A stretch of DNA of 64,000 bases, taken from assembly GCF_000002425.4 (NCBI RefSeq), contig NC_037255.1, positions 12,505,329 through 12,569,328 of the forward strand. The letters are read 5' to 3'. The translations under genes were made by a program, and so were the position numbers. The notes beneath the pieces are model-generated. The model was given only the letters and a program-made list of their open reading frames with translations. It did no database searches and was not told the DNA's origin. Below are positions 44,516 to 57,660 of the stretch, one piece after another (the first letter of the stretch is position 1; each line of letters begins with the position of its first letter). This stretch comes from Physcomitrium patens. Taxonomy: Eukaryota; Streptophyta; Bryopsida; Funariales; Funariaceae.

Positions 44516-45359
44516 TGGAGCTATTTAGAATAGATAAGATTTTTTTTGTTTTACAATACCTAGTATGTAAGATTAAGAAAAGCTAATAAACTGATGAATA
44601 GATAGTTTAGAAGGCATAATAGATGATGTAGTCAAAAAAAGTTGTTATCAATGATTATGTAGTAGTTGGAATTTTGTGGAAAGCATAAGTAGGTTGAAGA
44701 AGAAGTAGAAAGGGCCAAACTATGATAGTTTTGAGCCAAAGTAAGCTTGATGCTATCTCTTTGTTCTTTATTTTCTATGTAAAAGAAGAATAATGGATAG
44801 TTTCTGAATACTGTGAAGTGAAATTTTGGAATGAAAGAAAGATTTGATATAAATGATATCAGATGAGAAATTAAATTTATTGTATATTGAATTATTAGTG
44901 GAGGATTGAAAAGTTGATAATAGAAGATATTTGTAAAGTATAGATATTGCTGGGAGAATTATAATACATTGAATTTTGAGATTCAAGAAGAAGTATGTAA
45001 AGTCTAGAATTGTCTGAAGCAGATTATTGGGAATGACAGTTAGTTTGGAGAATTTTAGTGATTAGATTATGAAATGTTTTATGCAGTCTTTTAAGATAGT
45101 GTAGTATTACCTATTGTTGTCATAAATTTGGAGAGAAGAAAATTCGATGAATAAATAAGATAGAATTATCGATTGTAATATTTTCTTAGATAGAATGCAA
45201 AAGACATATAGCATTCTTGGATGTTTTAGTTGATTAGGAGATAATTAATTATGTGACTTTAATATGAAAACTCATGCGGATAGTCTTTTTTCATATTCAA
45301 ATCCGCTTATACACGTTTATTCTAATTAGATTAGTCTAGAATAAGTAAAACATCAATCA
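44516..45359 (+). repeat. E6 3' LTR
   Basis: 844 bp, direct repeat of 640-1491. A weak purine stretch (CAATGAAGAG) precedes it. Many scattered differences from the left copy show age. Confidence 0.8.
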
Positions 45360-46470
45360 CAAGTAACAAGAATAAGAACATAAGAAATAAAACAAAAAAA
45401 TAAGTAAAACAAGTACAATCAAGAAATTATACACGACAAAATTAGTCATAGTCTGTTTATTAAATTTTTATCCAATAAAAAGTAAAAAATAAAAGTAAAA
45501 AATATATTTTTAAAAATATTTATTTTTTTATCTTTTCAATAGTATAAAAAACATGTAAATTTGAATTATTATGAATAAATTATAAATATTTAAAAATAAT
45601 AAGTAAATAAATAAAAAATTAAGTAAATAATTTTTACATCAAAAATAACTTGCTTAAGAAATCAAAAATTTGAGCCTCATCAAGGCTTACAAGTAGTGTA
45701 TATGGATGCCAAGAAAGGCCGCAAGGTCTTAGTCTTATCTTCCTAACTTCCTTCAAGGTGGTAAAACCCATATGGGATTTGTACACCTCTTTGTTTACAA
45801 GAACTATATTAGCTACTGGTCCTTCTATTTTCTACTAGTAAAACCAATAATTTTTCATTTTTGACTTCACCGTGGTATTAAAAAATATTCAATTAGCATG
45901 ATAACTTAACGTGGCTTCCAAAGTAGTAAAACTCATTTTTACTAAAGTCTTAAAAATTACTCTAAAAATTTCTAATTTTTTAAAATAAATTCTAAATAAA
46001 ATTTAAAAATTCTTTTAATATTTTTATAATATTAAAATCTTTTTGAAGCTATAATTTTCTACTTTGATGATTTTTTATATTAATAAAATTAATTTAAATC
46101 TATTATAAATCCTACTTTTTATATAATTAACTAAAAAGATATGAAATTCTTTTTCATGCTTCTTCTAACTACTACTAAAATTTTCAATTTTTTTTATAAA
46201 TAATATATATAGATAGAAGGCCAATATAAATATTTACTTTAATAAATAATCTTCAATACTCAATAATTAGTAAAATAATACTAAACCAACTAAAATAATT
46301 GCTTCCAAGACTTATTAAGACTCCAATTCTATAATTAACATTCTAATTTTCTATTTGTCTAAATTTTTCTATACTATTCACCATATATTATGGTTTTAAA
46401 TACTCTAAATGCATTTTTTTATCCTAAAACAATTAGTGAGTCAATTTGATGATTCATAGTGTAACTGATT
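45360..46470 (+). repeat. LTR family B, copy 2 (element H, 5' side)
   Basis: Aligns with 54640-55740 and 58330-59200. It ends near GTGAGTCAATTTGATGATTC, a palindromic GAGTCA..TGACTC motif shared by the copies. The flank left of E6 (570-639: ATTATAAGATGG..AATTGGTAGT) resembles 54560-54620, so E6 appears to have entered this LTR or its edge. Confidence 0.6.
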
Positions 46471-47312
46471 TTTCTCCTTATGTAACTAAGATGACTAATC
46501 AAAGCCAAGACATTCTTTTGAGCTAAATTAATAGATGTAGGGTGATAATAGATAATAAAGAATATCTCTTCACTTTTTATGTTATTTATATAGATTCAAG
46601 TAAGAACTCTTATCTATTACTATTAAATATATCTTCTTTGATGGCGACTGAAGCAAAAATTGATTGAAGTAGGAAAAAACCTCCTATCATTTATTGTTCT
46701 CTAGAAAATCTTACAAAGATTTTCATTTAATTTCAAAGATTATCACTAAAAATAATTTCAAAAAATTTTAATGATATTAAAATTTACATTCATCAATCTA
46801 ATAGAAAACTAAAAAAAATAAAATTTTCTAATTTAAAAAAAAATGAATAGGCTCAATCCAAGATAATCTAACCAACTTCAATTATATGGGCCTTAGATTA
46901 TATAATTAGAAAGAAGATGGAGAATTCATCTAATAGTTAGCAAACTATCTTATTTCATATGTAAATGAATTGGTGAATATTAACTTTATATATGATTTTT
47001 TTTCTTGGCAAAATAATGAAGTAGAGGTAGATTTAGTAATATTAATAAATAACATAAAGATTAAGGATATATTTGGAATAAACTTTAATAGCACTCAAAG
47101 TTAAGAATTAATGGCCATAATTAAAGAAGTTGACTTGAATTTCTTTTCATAATTTAAACAAACTACCAATGGTCTTATAGGTAAAAATGACATAGCTATC
47201 TATCCACAAAGTATAGAGGCCCCATAAAAAAATCTCATATATATAATCTTAATTAAGAATTAATAGATGTATCTTTAGGAGTGAAAAACTAAAACTCATC
47301 AAAGTAAAGATT
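46471..47312 (+). pseudogene. Decayed retroelement interior left of E7
   Basis: Mostly unreadable. 47050-47250 gives E-L-M-A-I-I-K-E-V-D-L-N-F-F-S and D-I-A-I-Y-P-Q-S-I-E-A-P, like a gypsy pre-RT linker with stops. No other coding signal over 840 bases. It could be H interior or a different element. Confidence 0.35.
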
Positions 47313-47860
47313 TGTCAAAAACACATATATTTACTTCAATAGTTGCTTATATGATTAGGTAGAAATAGACAAATATAGATTAATTTTATAAATTCTTTTA
47401 GAACAGTTTCTTAGAAGCTTCATAGATGTGGTTTTGACTTTAGATATCTTTGTAGGTTGGAAACTTGGCCAACAAATTAATCATGTGTTGGTAGCTTGTA
47501 GAACAAGTTAATCCTACATAATAGCTTGTAGAAAAAGCTAATTATGTAGTGCATACATAGATAACTTGCCTTGCAAGTTAAGATATGTGGCTAGCAAAGT
47601 CAACACATATTAGAGGTGCTATAGAATATCACCACGTAGCTCTTAGTTAGAAAGTATATATAGATGCAAGAGTAAAGTTTTCTTCACTCTTATCAATGCC
47701 TCTCAAGTCCTTAGTCTTATTTCAAGATTTTTTAATCTTATTATTTTTAATAATAGCCATTCTAAATCAATATTATATCATCTTTGAATGACTTTCTATT
47801 TTCTTTTAATAATACAAGAGTATTAAGGATTTTCTTTCTTCGAGATTCATATCTTTGATA
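47313..47860 (+). repeat. E7 5' LTR with promoter
   Basis: 548 bp. TATA box 47655-47662; primer-like ACTCTTATCAA at 47686-47696; binding site TTGACAAGAGT at 47863-47873, two bases after the LTR. Confidence 0.83.
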
Positions 47861-47879
47861 ATTTGACAAGAGTGCTAAC

Positions 47880-48075
47880 ATATTGTTCTTGTCTTGTTTT
47901 AGAAGTGAGTGGATTATCTCACTTTTATTATTGTATTTTGAAAGTTATAAATTATCTACTTTTAAAAAAAAAAAAAAATCTAATAATAATCTTTTCCTTA
48001 AAGAGAGTGAATTATCCCTTGTTGTAGAAATCTTTACTAGAAGTTGTGGATTACCTTCCTCTAATTTAACTTTTT
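47880..48075 (+). ncRNA. E7 structured leader, two degenerate units
   Basis: Four GGATTAC-like boxes (GTGGATTATCT, ATAAATTATCT, GTGAATTATCCC, GTGGATTACCTTCC) in the spacing of two leader units, separated by a poly-A tract at 47966-47980. Closing stems are no longer clear. Confidence 0.5.
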
Positions 48076-48110
48076 AGATTTGTTTGAATTGTCTATAGAA
48101 AGAAAGATTA

Positions 48111-49148
48111 TGGATGCTATTCCTACTGGAAGTGAGAATAAATTTGCAACTATTGTAAATCTTCATGAACTTATTAACATTCTAAGAGTGAAAATCTCAC
48201 GTATTTCTAATATGATTCATGGAAGTATTATGCCTATGCCTATGCCTAGGGAAGAAGTTTAGAGTCATTAGCAAGAAATTGATCAGTTGAAGGTAACAAG
48301 TAAATCAACCTTACAACCAAATTGAGGGAATTTTTCTTTTATAAATATGACAAGGATAAGAATTAGTATGCCCAAGAAGTTTGATCGAACAAGATCAAAA
48401 TTTTGAGGATTTTTACAACAAGTCAAGTTCTATCTACAATTACATTCTTTCCAATATCTGAATGGATTTACTTCAATAAAATTTATAAGCACACTTCTAT
48501 CAAGAAGTGCTTTCTTGGTTTGTATCTTTAATGGAAAAATATTTGTAACTCCTTCATGATTTGAATTCATTCCTAGAAGTATTTACGGCTACATTTGGAA
48601 AAAGTGATCAAGAAAGAATAACATAGACCAAATTCTTATCTTTACGGTAAAGATCATGGTTAGTTATCATATATGCTATTGAGTTCTAAAGCCTTACTTG
48701 CAATGTGGACTAGAATGACAAAGTCCTTATCAATCAATTTCGATATGGATTGAAGGATAATGTCAAAGACTTGTTATTAATAATACTGAAGATAAAATCT
48801 TTGAAATAATTTATTGCTCAAGTGATTGAATGTGAAAATTGATTATTTTAAAGACATCAAGAACAAAGATATGGCTAGAGAAGAACAAATCAAATAATGA
48901 CAGCAGCTCCTAAATTTTTAGAGATTTATTTATCAAAGCCAAAACCAATGCAAATTGATATGATACATTTTAAATCCTTCATAGAGCAGAAAAAGAGTCG
49001 ACAATGTCAAGAGGACTTATATTTATATTGTAGAAAAGCTAAACATACTACTTGATATTATCCAAAAAAATAATACAGTTACATAATAAAAAGCACAATT
49101 ACCAAAAAAGACAATGTGTTAGAAAAAAAGTTGGTCCAGCTACAATAG
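48111..49148 (+). pseudogene. gag: E7 gag
   Basis: N-terminus like E2 (N-K-F-A-T-I-V-N-L-H-E-L-I-N), then K-F-D-R-T-R-S-K-F, the core with frameshifts, M-Q-I-D-M-I-H-F-K-S, and a zinc-knuckle remnant L-Y-C-R-K-A-K-H-T-T. It ends V-Q-L-Q-stop like E1 and E3. A-AAA-AAG at 49124-49130 is in the gag frame, 18 bases before the stop. Confidence 0.75.
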
Positions 49149-52095
49149 GGACCATGCGATTGGAATCATGTGTAATATCCAGCAAAGGTCTTATTTTCTC
49201 CTTTCATCCTTCATCTTTTTTTATTTTAGAAATCTATTTAGGACTAAAAAATCACAAAGTCTTAGTCTTGTTGGATTTAGGAGCTTCAACTTGTTTTATA
49301 GATGAAGACTTTGTCAAAAATAAGATATATCTTTAAATCCTTATATTCAAAAAATCAAACTTGTGCATATAGAAGTAATAAATGGACGTTCATTATCTTT
49401 TGGAGATATTACACATAAAACTATTCTTGTAGAAGTAGCAATTAGAGGTCAAAATAATTTAGTAATATTTAATAAAATTAAATCTCATATTAATTCAATT
49501 ATTTTAGGATTATTGTGGTTAAAAAGATATCATCTTTAGATAGATTAGATTTTTCGCAATCTCGATTTTTTTCATAGTTTAGTCCAAGATCCTTGTAGAT
49601 AAGTAGAAATCTATAAGTCTATTATATCCAAATCCATATTAGTTGGTACAAAAGCTTTCATGAATGCTACAAATGAAGGGCCATCTTTTACAATATATGC
49701 CTCATCCATTGTTGATGATAAAAAGATATTAAGTGGTATTCCTAACCAATATCAAGATTTTCAAGACGTTTTTGAAAAAAAGAATGTAAATATTTATTTG
49801 GAGCATCGTCCTTATGATTGTACCATTGATCTTCAAGAAGGAACTCAACCACCATTTGGACTAATCTATAGCCTATCACAAAATGAGTTGATTGCACTCA
49901 AAGAATATATTAATGAGAACTTGGCCAAGAATTTTATGTGCCATTTTAAATCTCCAGTTGGAGCTTCTATCTTATTTGTGTAAAAAAAAAGATAGAGCGT
50001 TGTGAATGTGTATAGATTATTGAGGACTTAACAAGATCGCCATCAAAAATAGGTATTTTCTACCTTTGATTTCAAGACTTCTTGATCAACTAAATCAAGA
50101 AAAGATTTATACAAAAATAAAACTACGAAGAACATATAACCTCATCCGCATCAAAGAAAGAGATAAATGCTTTTCAAACTAGGTATGGACATTTTGAATA
50201 TAATGTCATGTCTTTTGGACTCACAAATGCACCAATTCCTTTTCAACATCTAATAAATGATGTATTTTGTGAGTTTCTTGATGATTTTATTGTTTGTTAT
50301 TTGAATGACATTTTAATCTATTCTAAGAGCTCAAAAGAGTATGAAGTTCATGTTTGTTGTGTGTTACAAAAACTAAGAGATGCAGGATTATATGCAAAAA
50401 TGGAAAAGTGTATATTCTACACTACTCAAGTTGACTTTTTGGAATATATCATTTTCAATGAAGGCCTTACGATGGATCCAAAGAAGGTCCAAACTATTAT
50501 AGATTAGAAGATCTCAAGAAGAATAAGAAATAAATAATACTTTTTGGACTTTGCTAATTATTATCAAATCTTTATGAAGAACTTTTTTCAAGTTGTAGCT
50601 CCACTTACACATTTGACTTCTAAAAACAAACTTAAATAGAATAAAGAAGCCAAAGCATTGTTTGTTGCTTTAAAGAAAGAATTTATTTTTACACCAACTT
50701 TGTATTGCATAGAATTTTTTAAAAGCATTCTTTATGAAAACAAATGCATTAGACTTTGCCTTTGGTGCAATATTGTCACAAATGGAAATAGATGACAAAT
50801 TCCATCTAATAGATTTTTATTTCTAAAAAATTTCAGCAGTAAAGTTTAATTATGAGATCTATGATAATTTTTTTTTTGTAATTGTGTATTCATTTCAAGA
50901 ATGGCATCATTATCTAGAAGGCGCTTTAAGTCCAATCACAGTATATACAGATCATTAGAACCTTGAATATTTCATCTTGGCACGTATTTTGAATTGTCGC
51001 CAAGCCCATTGGAATATATCATTATCAAGATTTGATTTCAAGATCACATATTGACCTGAAAAACAACAAGGTTTATTAAATGCTCATTCTAGATGCTCTT
51101 ATCTTATGTCAAAAGAATGAAATATACCTTTTGATCATTAAAAAATAATTCTCTTCATGCCAAAGCATTTTTATCTTCAATCAATGAAATCAATATTGAC
51201 TGTTGATTTGACCTTTGTCAAAAAAATTCAATCAAATACATCTTTTGATCCTCTTGTTTATAATATCAAGAATATTTCTTCTAAGTCTCATAGTGTTTCA
51301 AATTTTGAATTCAAAAATAACCTTCTCTATTTCAAAGGACACGTATATGTTTCACAAAGAGGAGCATATTTACATGTTCTTCAAGCACATCATGACTTTC
51401 CAATAGTATGATATTTTGAATATAATAAGACTTTAGAACTTATATACAAAGATTTTTGGTAGCAACAAATGTAGAAGGCAATTAAAGACTTTTTCTAATC
51501 ATGTGATATTTGTTCAAGATCAAAAAGTCCTTGTCATCAATTCTATGGACTTCTCCAACTGTTGCCTATACTTGAACAACTATGGTCTTCTATTTCTATA
51601 GATTTTATCATAGATCTTCTAAGTTCAAGTTTATATGACTCTATATTCATAATTGTAGATTGATTCACTAAAATGGTACATTTTATACCATGTACAAAAT
51701 CTATTTCAGGTGAAGAAATAGCTAAGTTTTTCATTGATAATATCTATTGCTATCATGGATTGCCAAAGGATATTATATTGGGTAGGAGGACTCAATTTAT
51801 ATCAAGATTTTAGACAATCATATTCAAGATTCTAAATATAGTTATAAAGCTTGCTTCAACTTTTCATCCTCAAATTGATGAGCAAACATAATGGATGAAT
51901 CAAGTTTTAGAGCACTATTTGAGGTGTACCATCAACTATCATCAAGATGATTGGATAATTCTTTTGCCATTAGCAAAGTTTGTATACAATAATTTGGTAC
52001 ATTCTTCTACTCAAAAAACACCTTTCTTTGCCAATTATGATTATCATCCACATCTCGATATTTTTGACTTTTCAAAAGTTGATAATCCAATGGTA
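49130..52095 (+). pseudogene. pol: E7 pol, truncated
   Basis: Protease 49140-49560 (L-L-D-L-G-A-S-T-C-F-I-D-E-D-F; D-L-G for D-S-G). RT 49800-50560 with R-P-Y-D-C-T-I-D-L, CYLNDILIYS (first catalytic Asp changed to Asn). RNase H 50640-51000. Integrase 51150-52095 with the zinc domain degraded and the R-R-T-Q-F, D-E-Q-T segment lacking catalytic residues. Frame breaks throughout. Ends abruptly after F-D-F-S-K-V-D-N-P, equivalent to E3 19940. Confidence 0.82.
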
Positions 52096-52920
52096 ATTTT
52101 AAGAGTTTGGTAATAGATCTACAAGTGATTTTTTTTGGATTTATGGATGTAGTTGTGCTAGATGTGTATTATGAATTTGGATATGATCAAATAATTAGAT
52201 TAAAAATTAGGAAGATTTTTATAGGTTATGGTCTTAGAATTTTGGATTTTAAAGACTAATGAGATTTTCTTAGATATCTATTAATGTGCTAGTTAGATTG
52301 ATACCAATTATTTTTAAAAAGATATTTAGCTTGATTTCTAATAAGCATATAAAGTTTGGAAGTAAAATAATAATTTATTCAAGAGTAATTGGCTCTGGGG
52401 GATTAGCATCAAGGTCAGAAAAGGAGGCCGGCCAACACCTGAGTATATTTTTGAGATTATTATCTATTTGGTAATTTTGATCATTTTTAATTTCTTTTTT
52501 ATTTATTTTTAACTAAATTAGTGAAGAATAAGTAAAATTTGAGTTAAAATCAATAGTTCAAATATTAATTATTGAATTTTAAAGTCTATTGTAAGATTAT
52601 TAGAAATTTATTTGAGATATAAAAATTTGATTAGAATTGGATCAAGGTAAGGATTTGATTAGGATTTGGTTTGGTTTAGAATTTGGTTTTAATTTATTTA
52701 ATATTTTTTTAGGATTTCTTTAGGATTTCTTTAGGTTTTTTTAAAATATCTTTGTATTTTTTTTATAATTTATTTAAAATAAATAAATAACATAATATAA
52801 TAATTAGACTTAATTGATGCTTGATTATGTTTGTTATGCTTCTATAGCAATTTATATACGAATTTATTAGAGTAGTTAGGACTTGTTGTTGCAAATTTCT
52901 TTTCTACTCCACAACCAAAT
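52096..52920 (+). other. Unassigned segment inside E7
   Basis: Takes the place of about 1 kb of integrase end, chromodomain and accessory ORF. AT-rich without a coding frame, except a GC-rich island at 52392-52440 (GGCTCTGGGGGATTAGC, GGAGGCCGGCC). No copy elsewhere in the window that I can see. It may be a small insertion with a deletion. Confidence 0.5.
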
Positions 52921-52998
52921 GCCTTGCGCATCTTCAAGGAAGACTTCACATAATATAATATTGCTCCTTATCAAACTTGTCTCTAGAAAAAGAGATAA

Positions 52999-53519
52999 TG
53001 TCACGGATATATACATCTACCTCAATGGTTACTTATATGATTAGATAGAAGTAAATAAATATATATTAATTTTAAAAAGTCTTTTAGAAAAAGCTTCTTA
53101 GAAGCTTCTTAGAGGCAGTTTTGACTTTAGATGTCTTTGTAGGTTGGAAACTTAGCCAACAAGTTAACCATGTGTTGGTAGCTTGTGAAACAAGCTAGTT
53201 ATGTGGCACATATATAGATAACTTATCCTGCAAGTTAAGTCATGTGGCTAGCAAAGTCAATACATGTTAGAAGTATTTTAGAATATCACCATGTAGCTCC
53301 TAGTTAGAGAGTATATATGGAGGTAAGAGTGAAGCCTTCTTCACTCTTATCAATGCCTCTCTAGTCTTTAGTCTTGTTTCAAGATTTTCTAATCTTCTTG
53401 TTTTTGGTAATACCCATTCTTGTTTAATATTATATCATCTTTGAGTGACTAATTAGTTCTTTTTAGTGATATAAGAGTGTGTTGAGGATTTTCTTTCTTT
53501 AAGATTCATGCCCTTGACA
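52999..53519 (+). repeat. E7 3' LTR and polypurine tract
   Basis: 521 bp, TGTCACGG..CCCTTGACA; preceded by the purine tract TAGAAAAAGAGATAA (52984-52998). Confidence 0.85.
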
Positions 53520-54560
53520 AGTTTCAACTAATAGATGATAAGTTAAAAAAATATAAGTCATTAATTATAAAATATAAGAGTATATTTGTGTAGTCTTATA
53601 AAAATCTTAAGGGCATACTTTCAAAAGTAGCTCAATAAAATATCCCTCCTCTTTCCAATTCAATTCATGTGAGACAAAAAAATGAAGAATGAATCTCAAC
53701 CTTTAATTAATTATTAAAAAATAATCAAAAAAATTCCTCCAAGTTGGATTTATTCAACTTGAAGAGATTATAAATTAGATTTTATCTATAATTTTAGTCC
53801 AAAAGAAGTAGCAAATTATTAATTTTATATATTTATAGACATATATTTGAAATATAATTAAATATCCATAGTTCAAAAGAATCATCACAAAATTGTATTT
53901 AATATAATATAGAATATTTTTATTTATATAATAATATCTTTTAGACTTTGTAATGATCCTATGGCATTTCAAAAGACCATGTCCTATGCCTTCTCTGACC
54001 TTCTACACAAGTCAATGAAAATCTTTATTGATGATTGTAGCACCTAGTCTTTTAAAATAACTCATTTGGATTATCTCTAGGCTAGTCTTTAGTGGTACAA
54101 GAAAGCTAAGATTGCCCTAAACTTAGAAAAAATATTTCTAGCAATTCAAAATGGAGTACTATTAGGATATCTAGTGTTAAAAAAAGGTAGAGAACTTGAC
54201 CTAAAGAATGTCAAGATTATAATATAATTAAATCCTCTTTCAATGGTGAAGGAGATGCAATAAATCTTAGAATATATAGGTTGGTATTGATAAGTCATAC
54301 AAGATTATGCTACACTTTCTATGTCCATAATTTGATTCATACAAAAAAAAATAAAGTTTGAATGGCATGAAAAATGCTAAGAGCCATATGATATCCTTAA
54401 AGGAAAATTTAGTATTTTCTCCATCTTAAGACCATCCAATTAATCATCACTCATCTATATGCTTTATGATACTTTGTTTTTAGCAATAGATAATACATTG
54501 TGTCAAGCAAGAAAAAATAAAGGCAATGATTATCTTATAGCCTTTACTAACTAAACTAAA
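53520..54560 (+). pseudogene. pol: H reverse transcriptase/RNase H relic
   Basis: Pre-RT linker Y-K-S-I-F-V-stop-S-Y-K-N-L-K-G-I at about 53580. RT palm L-C-N-D-P-M-A-F-Q-K-T-M and the catalytic F-I-D-D at 53950-54035, then A-L-N-L-E-K and G-V-L-L-G-Y-L at 54115-54180. RNase H-like D-N-T-L-C-Q-A-R-K-N-K at about 54490. Tat-lineage wording. Many stops; about 350 bases of RT between linker and palm are missing. Confidence 0.65.
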
Positions 54561-54569
54561 TTATAAGAT

Positions 54570-54729
54570 GGCCATAATTAAAAGTTGCTTGTAATTGGTG
54601 GTGTGAAATAAAAGAAGAAAATAGAAATAACAAAAGAAGACCAATCATAAAACAAATAAAATAAAGAAAATCAAGCAATTATATAATCTAAAACTTAGTG
54701 ACAATCTATTTATTGAATTTTTATTCATT

Positions 54730-54775
<46 letters not shown>

Positions 54776-55740
54776 TATATTAACTTACAATGGTATAAAA
54801 AATATGTAAATCCTAATCATTATAAATAAGTTAAGAATATTTAAAAATAATAAGTAAATAAATAAAAAATTAAGTCAAAATTATTTGTTTGAAAGATAAT
54901 TTGTTCATAGATGAAAGATTTGAGCTTCACCAAGGCTCACATATAGTATATATAGGTGTCTAGAAGAAGCCATGAGGTCTTAGTCTTATCTTTCTAACTA
55001 CCTTTAAAGTACTACAATCCATATAGGATTTGTATACCTCCCTTGCTATAAGAACTAGACTAGCAGTTGGTCCTCCTATTTTCTATTTTTAGAACTCATA
55101 TTTTTATATTTTTTACTTCACCATGGTATTCAAAAATACCCAATTAGACCAAAAGCCTTGTGTGGCCTTCAAATCTTATTCTAATTCTTCATAATGGCTC
55201 CCAAAGTAATAAATTTTTTTTTTACCATCATAAACATTACTCTATAATTTCTAAATAAATTATGAATAAATTCTAAAAATTCCTATAATAATTTGATAAT
55301 ACTAATATCAGTTTAAGGATATAATTCTTTATCATAATAATTTTTTATAGTAATAAAATTAATTTAAATCCATCATAAATCTTTCTATATAAATAATCAA
55401 AAAGATATGATATTTTTTTTAATACTTCTTTTAACTATTAGCTAATATTTATAGTTTTTTATAAGTTATATATATAGATAGAAGGCCAATGTAAATATTT
55501 ATCTTAATAAATAAATTTTAATATTCAATAATAAATAAAAATAATAAATTAACTAAGATAATTACCTCAAAGATTTACTAAGACTCTATTTCTACAACTA
55601 ATATTCTAATTTTCTATTTGACTAAAGATTTTTATACTACTTACTATATATTGTGATTTAAAGTACTCTAAATACATCTTTTTGTCCTAAAATAACTAAT
55701 GAGTTGATTTGATGACTCATACATGGCAACTATTTGGAAC
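54570..55740 (+). repeat. LTR family B, copy 3 (element H, 3' side)
   Basis: Aligns with copies 2 and 4. Contains a (TA)n microsatellite at 54733-54780. Ends at GAGTTGATTTGATGACTCA. It directly follows the RT/RNase H relic. Confidence 0.6.
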
Positions 55741-56590
55741 AACTTATAAGTGAAAAGATCTAAGAATCCTCCTAAAATGCTATTAATTAAGAAGAGGAAT
55801 TATCTTTGGAAGTTTTTAATAATTATCCAAGATAAGCATAAATGAATTACTACTGATTTAAAAGAACTAATATAAGTTTTATTCTATAGAACTAAATAAA
55901 GAAAATAGAAAAAAATTAATTCTAATTTTAAAAAATTAAATCTAATTTTAAAAAATTAAAGATGTAAAAAAAAAAAAAAAAAAAAAAAAAAACTAAAGAT
56001 TAAAAAAGGTGGTATTCTTGGTTTTTTCCTCAACATGAGAGGATTTTAGTATCAAGCCTTTAAGACCTACATATCTATTAGAGATACAATATTGGTCTTT
56101 TTTATACTACTACTAGCTCATTGGAATAGTCTATTTTTTCCAACTAGATTTGAACTTGAGTATGAATCAAAATAAATCTCTACTAGTTAAAAGCCTATTC
56201 TAATTTATAAAAATTGAATTATCTAAATGTTCTAATAATTATTGATTAATTTTACTTTTTATATTTTATTTGATGCCCAAAATTTTTAATAACATATTAG
56301 TTTTGAAATAAAACAACCATCCTAGTAGGTAATTTCATCTAATTTACAACTACTAATTAATTTATGAGTGATTAAATAAATAAATCTTTTTACTTGTTAA
56401 GATAATTTAATCAATTTAATAAATTAAATTCACACTCAAGCAATCAACAATACAACCATACAACAATATTAATACCATATTTAATTAAGAAATCAATTAA
56501 GAAACTTTAGAAATTTATAACTCTTCATCTAATTATTTAATTTATTTCAAATTTAAAAGATAGGTAGAATTCACCCTTAAATTTTACAAA
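55741..56590. other. No gene seen; AT-rich spacer
   Basis: No coding frame. A poly-A run lies at 55969-55990. Parts (55750-56180) weakly resemble 59470-59960, both downstream of an LTR-B copy, so the repeat unit may be longer than marked. Confidence 0.4.
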
Positions 56591-57660
56591 AAAAAAAAAT
56601 CAATTGCAAATTCTCTCCCGATCTTTTGGCATCTAAGAAACCCTAGCAGACATTCTAAATCCTAATTTATAAGCACTTGAGCACTATTTTCTTAATATCT
56701 CAAGAATCCAATACTCAAATTTCATCAAAATTATATAAAAAAATTACTTACATGAAATTACATATTTCCTGAAATTTTGAGCTAAAACTTTGCCAAATTG
56801 CTCAAGATATAGCTCAAGTTACAACCACTAGTAAATCGGGTCACTTACTACCCTTAGATTACATGCGCTGACTTCAAAATCCAATAACTCCTTCTTTTCA
56901 ACTTGGACTCTAGTAAGCAATATATAAAAAGTGTAGCTGCAAAAGTGCTCTCTTCAGTTGCAATCACCGATCCTCAATTGCCTTCCGTATGCGTGTGTTA
57001 TGTCAAAAAGAGTGACAATAGCTCCCAAATCAACACCTTAACTTTGAGTGCCTATATCTCCTTCATATAAACTCCAAATCATACAAGATTTGTACCAAAC
57101 CCATAGCCAAAAATCTAAACTTGCTGACCCTAGCCTTCAAAGCTCGAATGGGGCTGAAAAACTAACCTTAATCTCTAATATGGCCTCGGGCAGCCTCCTC
57201 AAAGCCTATTGGTCATGATTTTTGACCAATAGGAATGGAGATTTTCATCATTCATCTCCATTCATCTATATTGGTGCCCTAATTATTCCCTTTGCTACCA
57301 AAACCCTTCTTCAATCCTTTTTTTTATAAGATTTACATAATTTATGCTCTAAACATCAAATAAAAGAACCAAAAGAAGTTTTCAAAGGTCACCAATGTCT
57401 AACAAAGGTGACTCTAAATATTTAGAAGTTACTATCAATCAAAACAAATCTTAAAAGCTACTATCAAAAGAAATTAAAGTTATACAAATTCTATAATATT
57501 CTTTTCAAACAACCTCTTCTCAAGGTAATAATCAAATTATATTCTACAACCAACTAAAATCTATTAACATGGCTTTCACCATGTTATTTAGTAAATTATA
57601 TATTAAGTACATAATTATATTATTTTCATATAATAGCCGAACCACAATACAACAGTGCTA
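56590..57660 (-). repeat. Repeat F, second copy
   Basis: Reverse complement matches 4140-4734 and 24015-24100, so it marks the empty E1 site. Its outer end (57545-57655) also matches the reverse complement of 63830-63960 and holds a palindrome AACATGG..CCATGTT. No coding signal. Confidence 0.65.

Larger units (their letters stand above)
640..45359 (+). mobile_element. E6: Athila/Tat-like Ty3/gypsy element, split by nested insertions
   Basis: Two direct LTRs (640-1491 and 44516-45359) flank, in order on the + strand, a tRNA-Asp-type primer site, gag (1716-4020), a protease (38630-39110), RT/RNase H (39330-41000), integrase (41010-42300) and an extra 3' ORF (42890-44440). The 34.6 kb between gag and protease is repeat F carrying E1 and E4. 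Without the insertions E6 would be about 10 kb. The protein order and the RT wording (H-x-C-Y-S-F-L-D-G-F then G-Y-N) match plant Athila/Tat lineages. Numerous in-frame stops make it dead. No clean target duplication: flanks read taaag and caagt. Confidence 0.8.
47313..53519 (+). mobile_element. E7: third-subfamily chromovirus
   Basis: LTRs 47313-47860 (548 bp) and 52999-53519 (521 bp); flanks agatt and agttt give a probable 5-bp duplication with one change. + strand order: self-priming site, leader, gag, pol. Gag begins like E2 but ends like E1. The pol end, chromodomain and accessory ORF are replaced by about 0.85 kb of unrelated sequence. Heavily mutated, the oldest of the chromoviruses here. 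Confidence 0.85.

Noticed and set aside
53775..53972. 65-codon frame rich in Tyr, Ile and Lys on the - strand
   Set aside because: AT-rich shadow antisense to the decayed H reverse transcriptase.
54733..54780. (TA)n tracts, also at 59241-59274
   Set aside because: Simple microsatellites inside LTR-B copies; no sign of an origin or matrix element beyond AT-richness.
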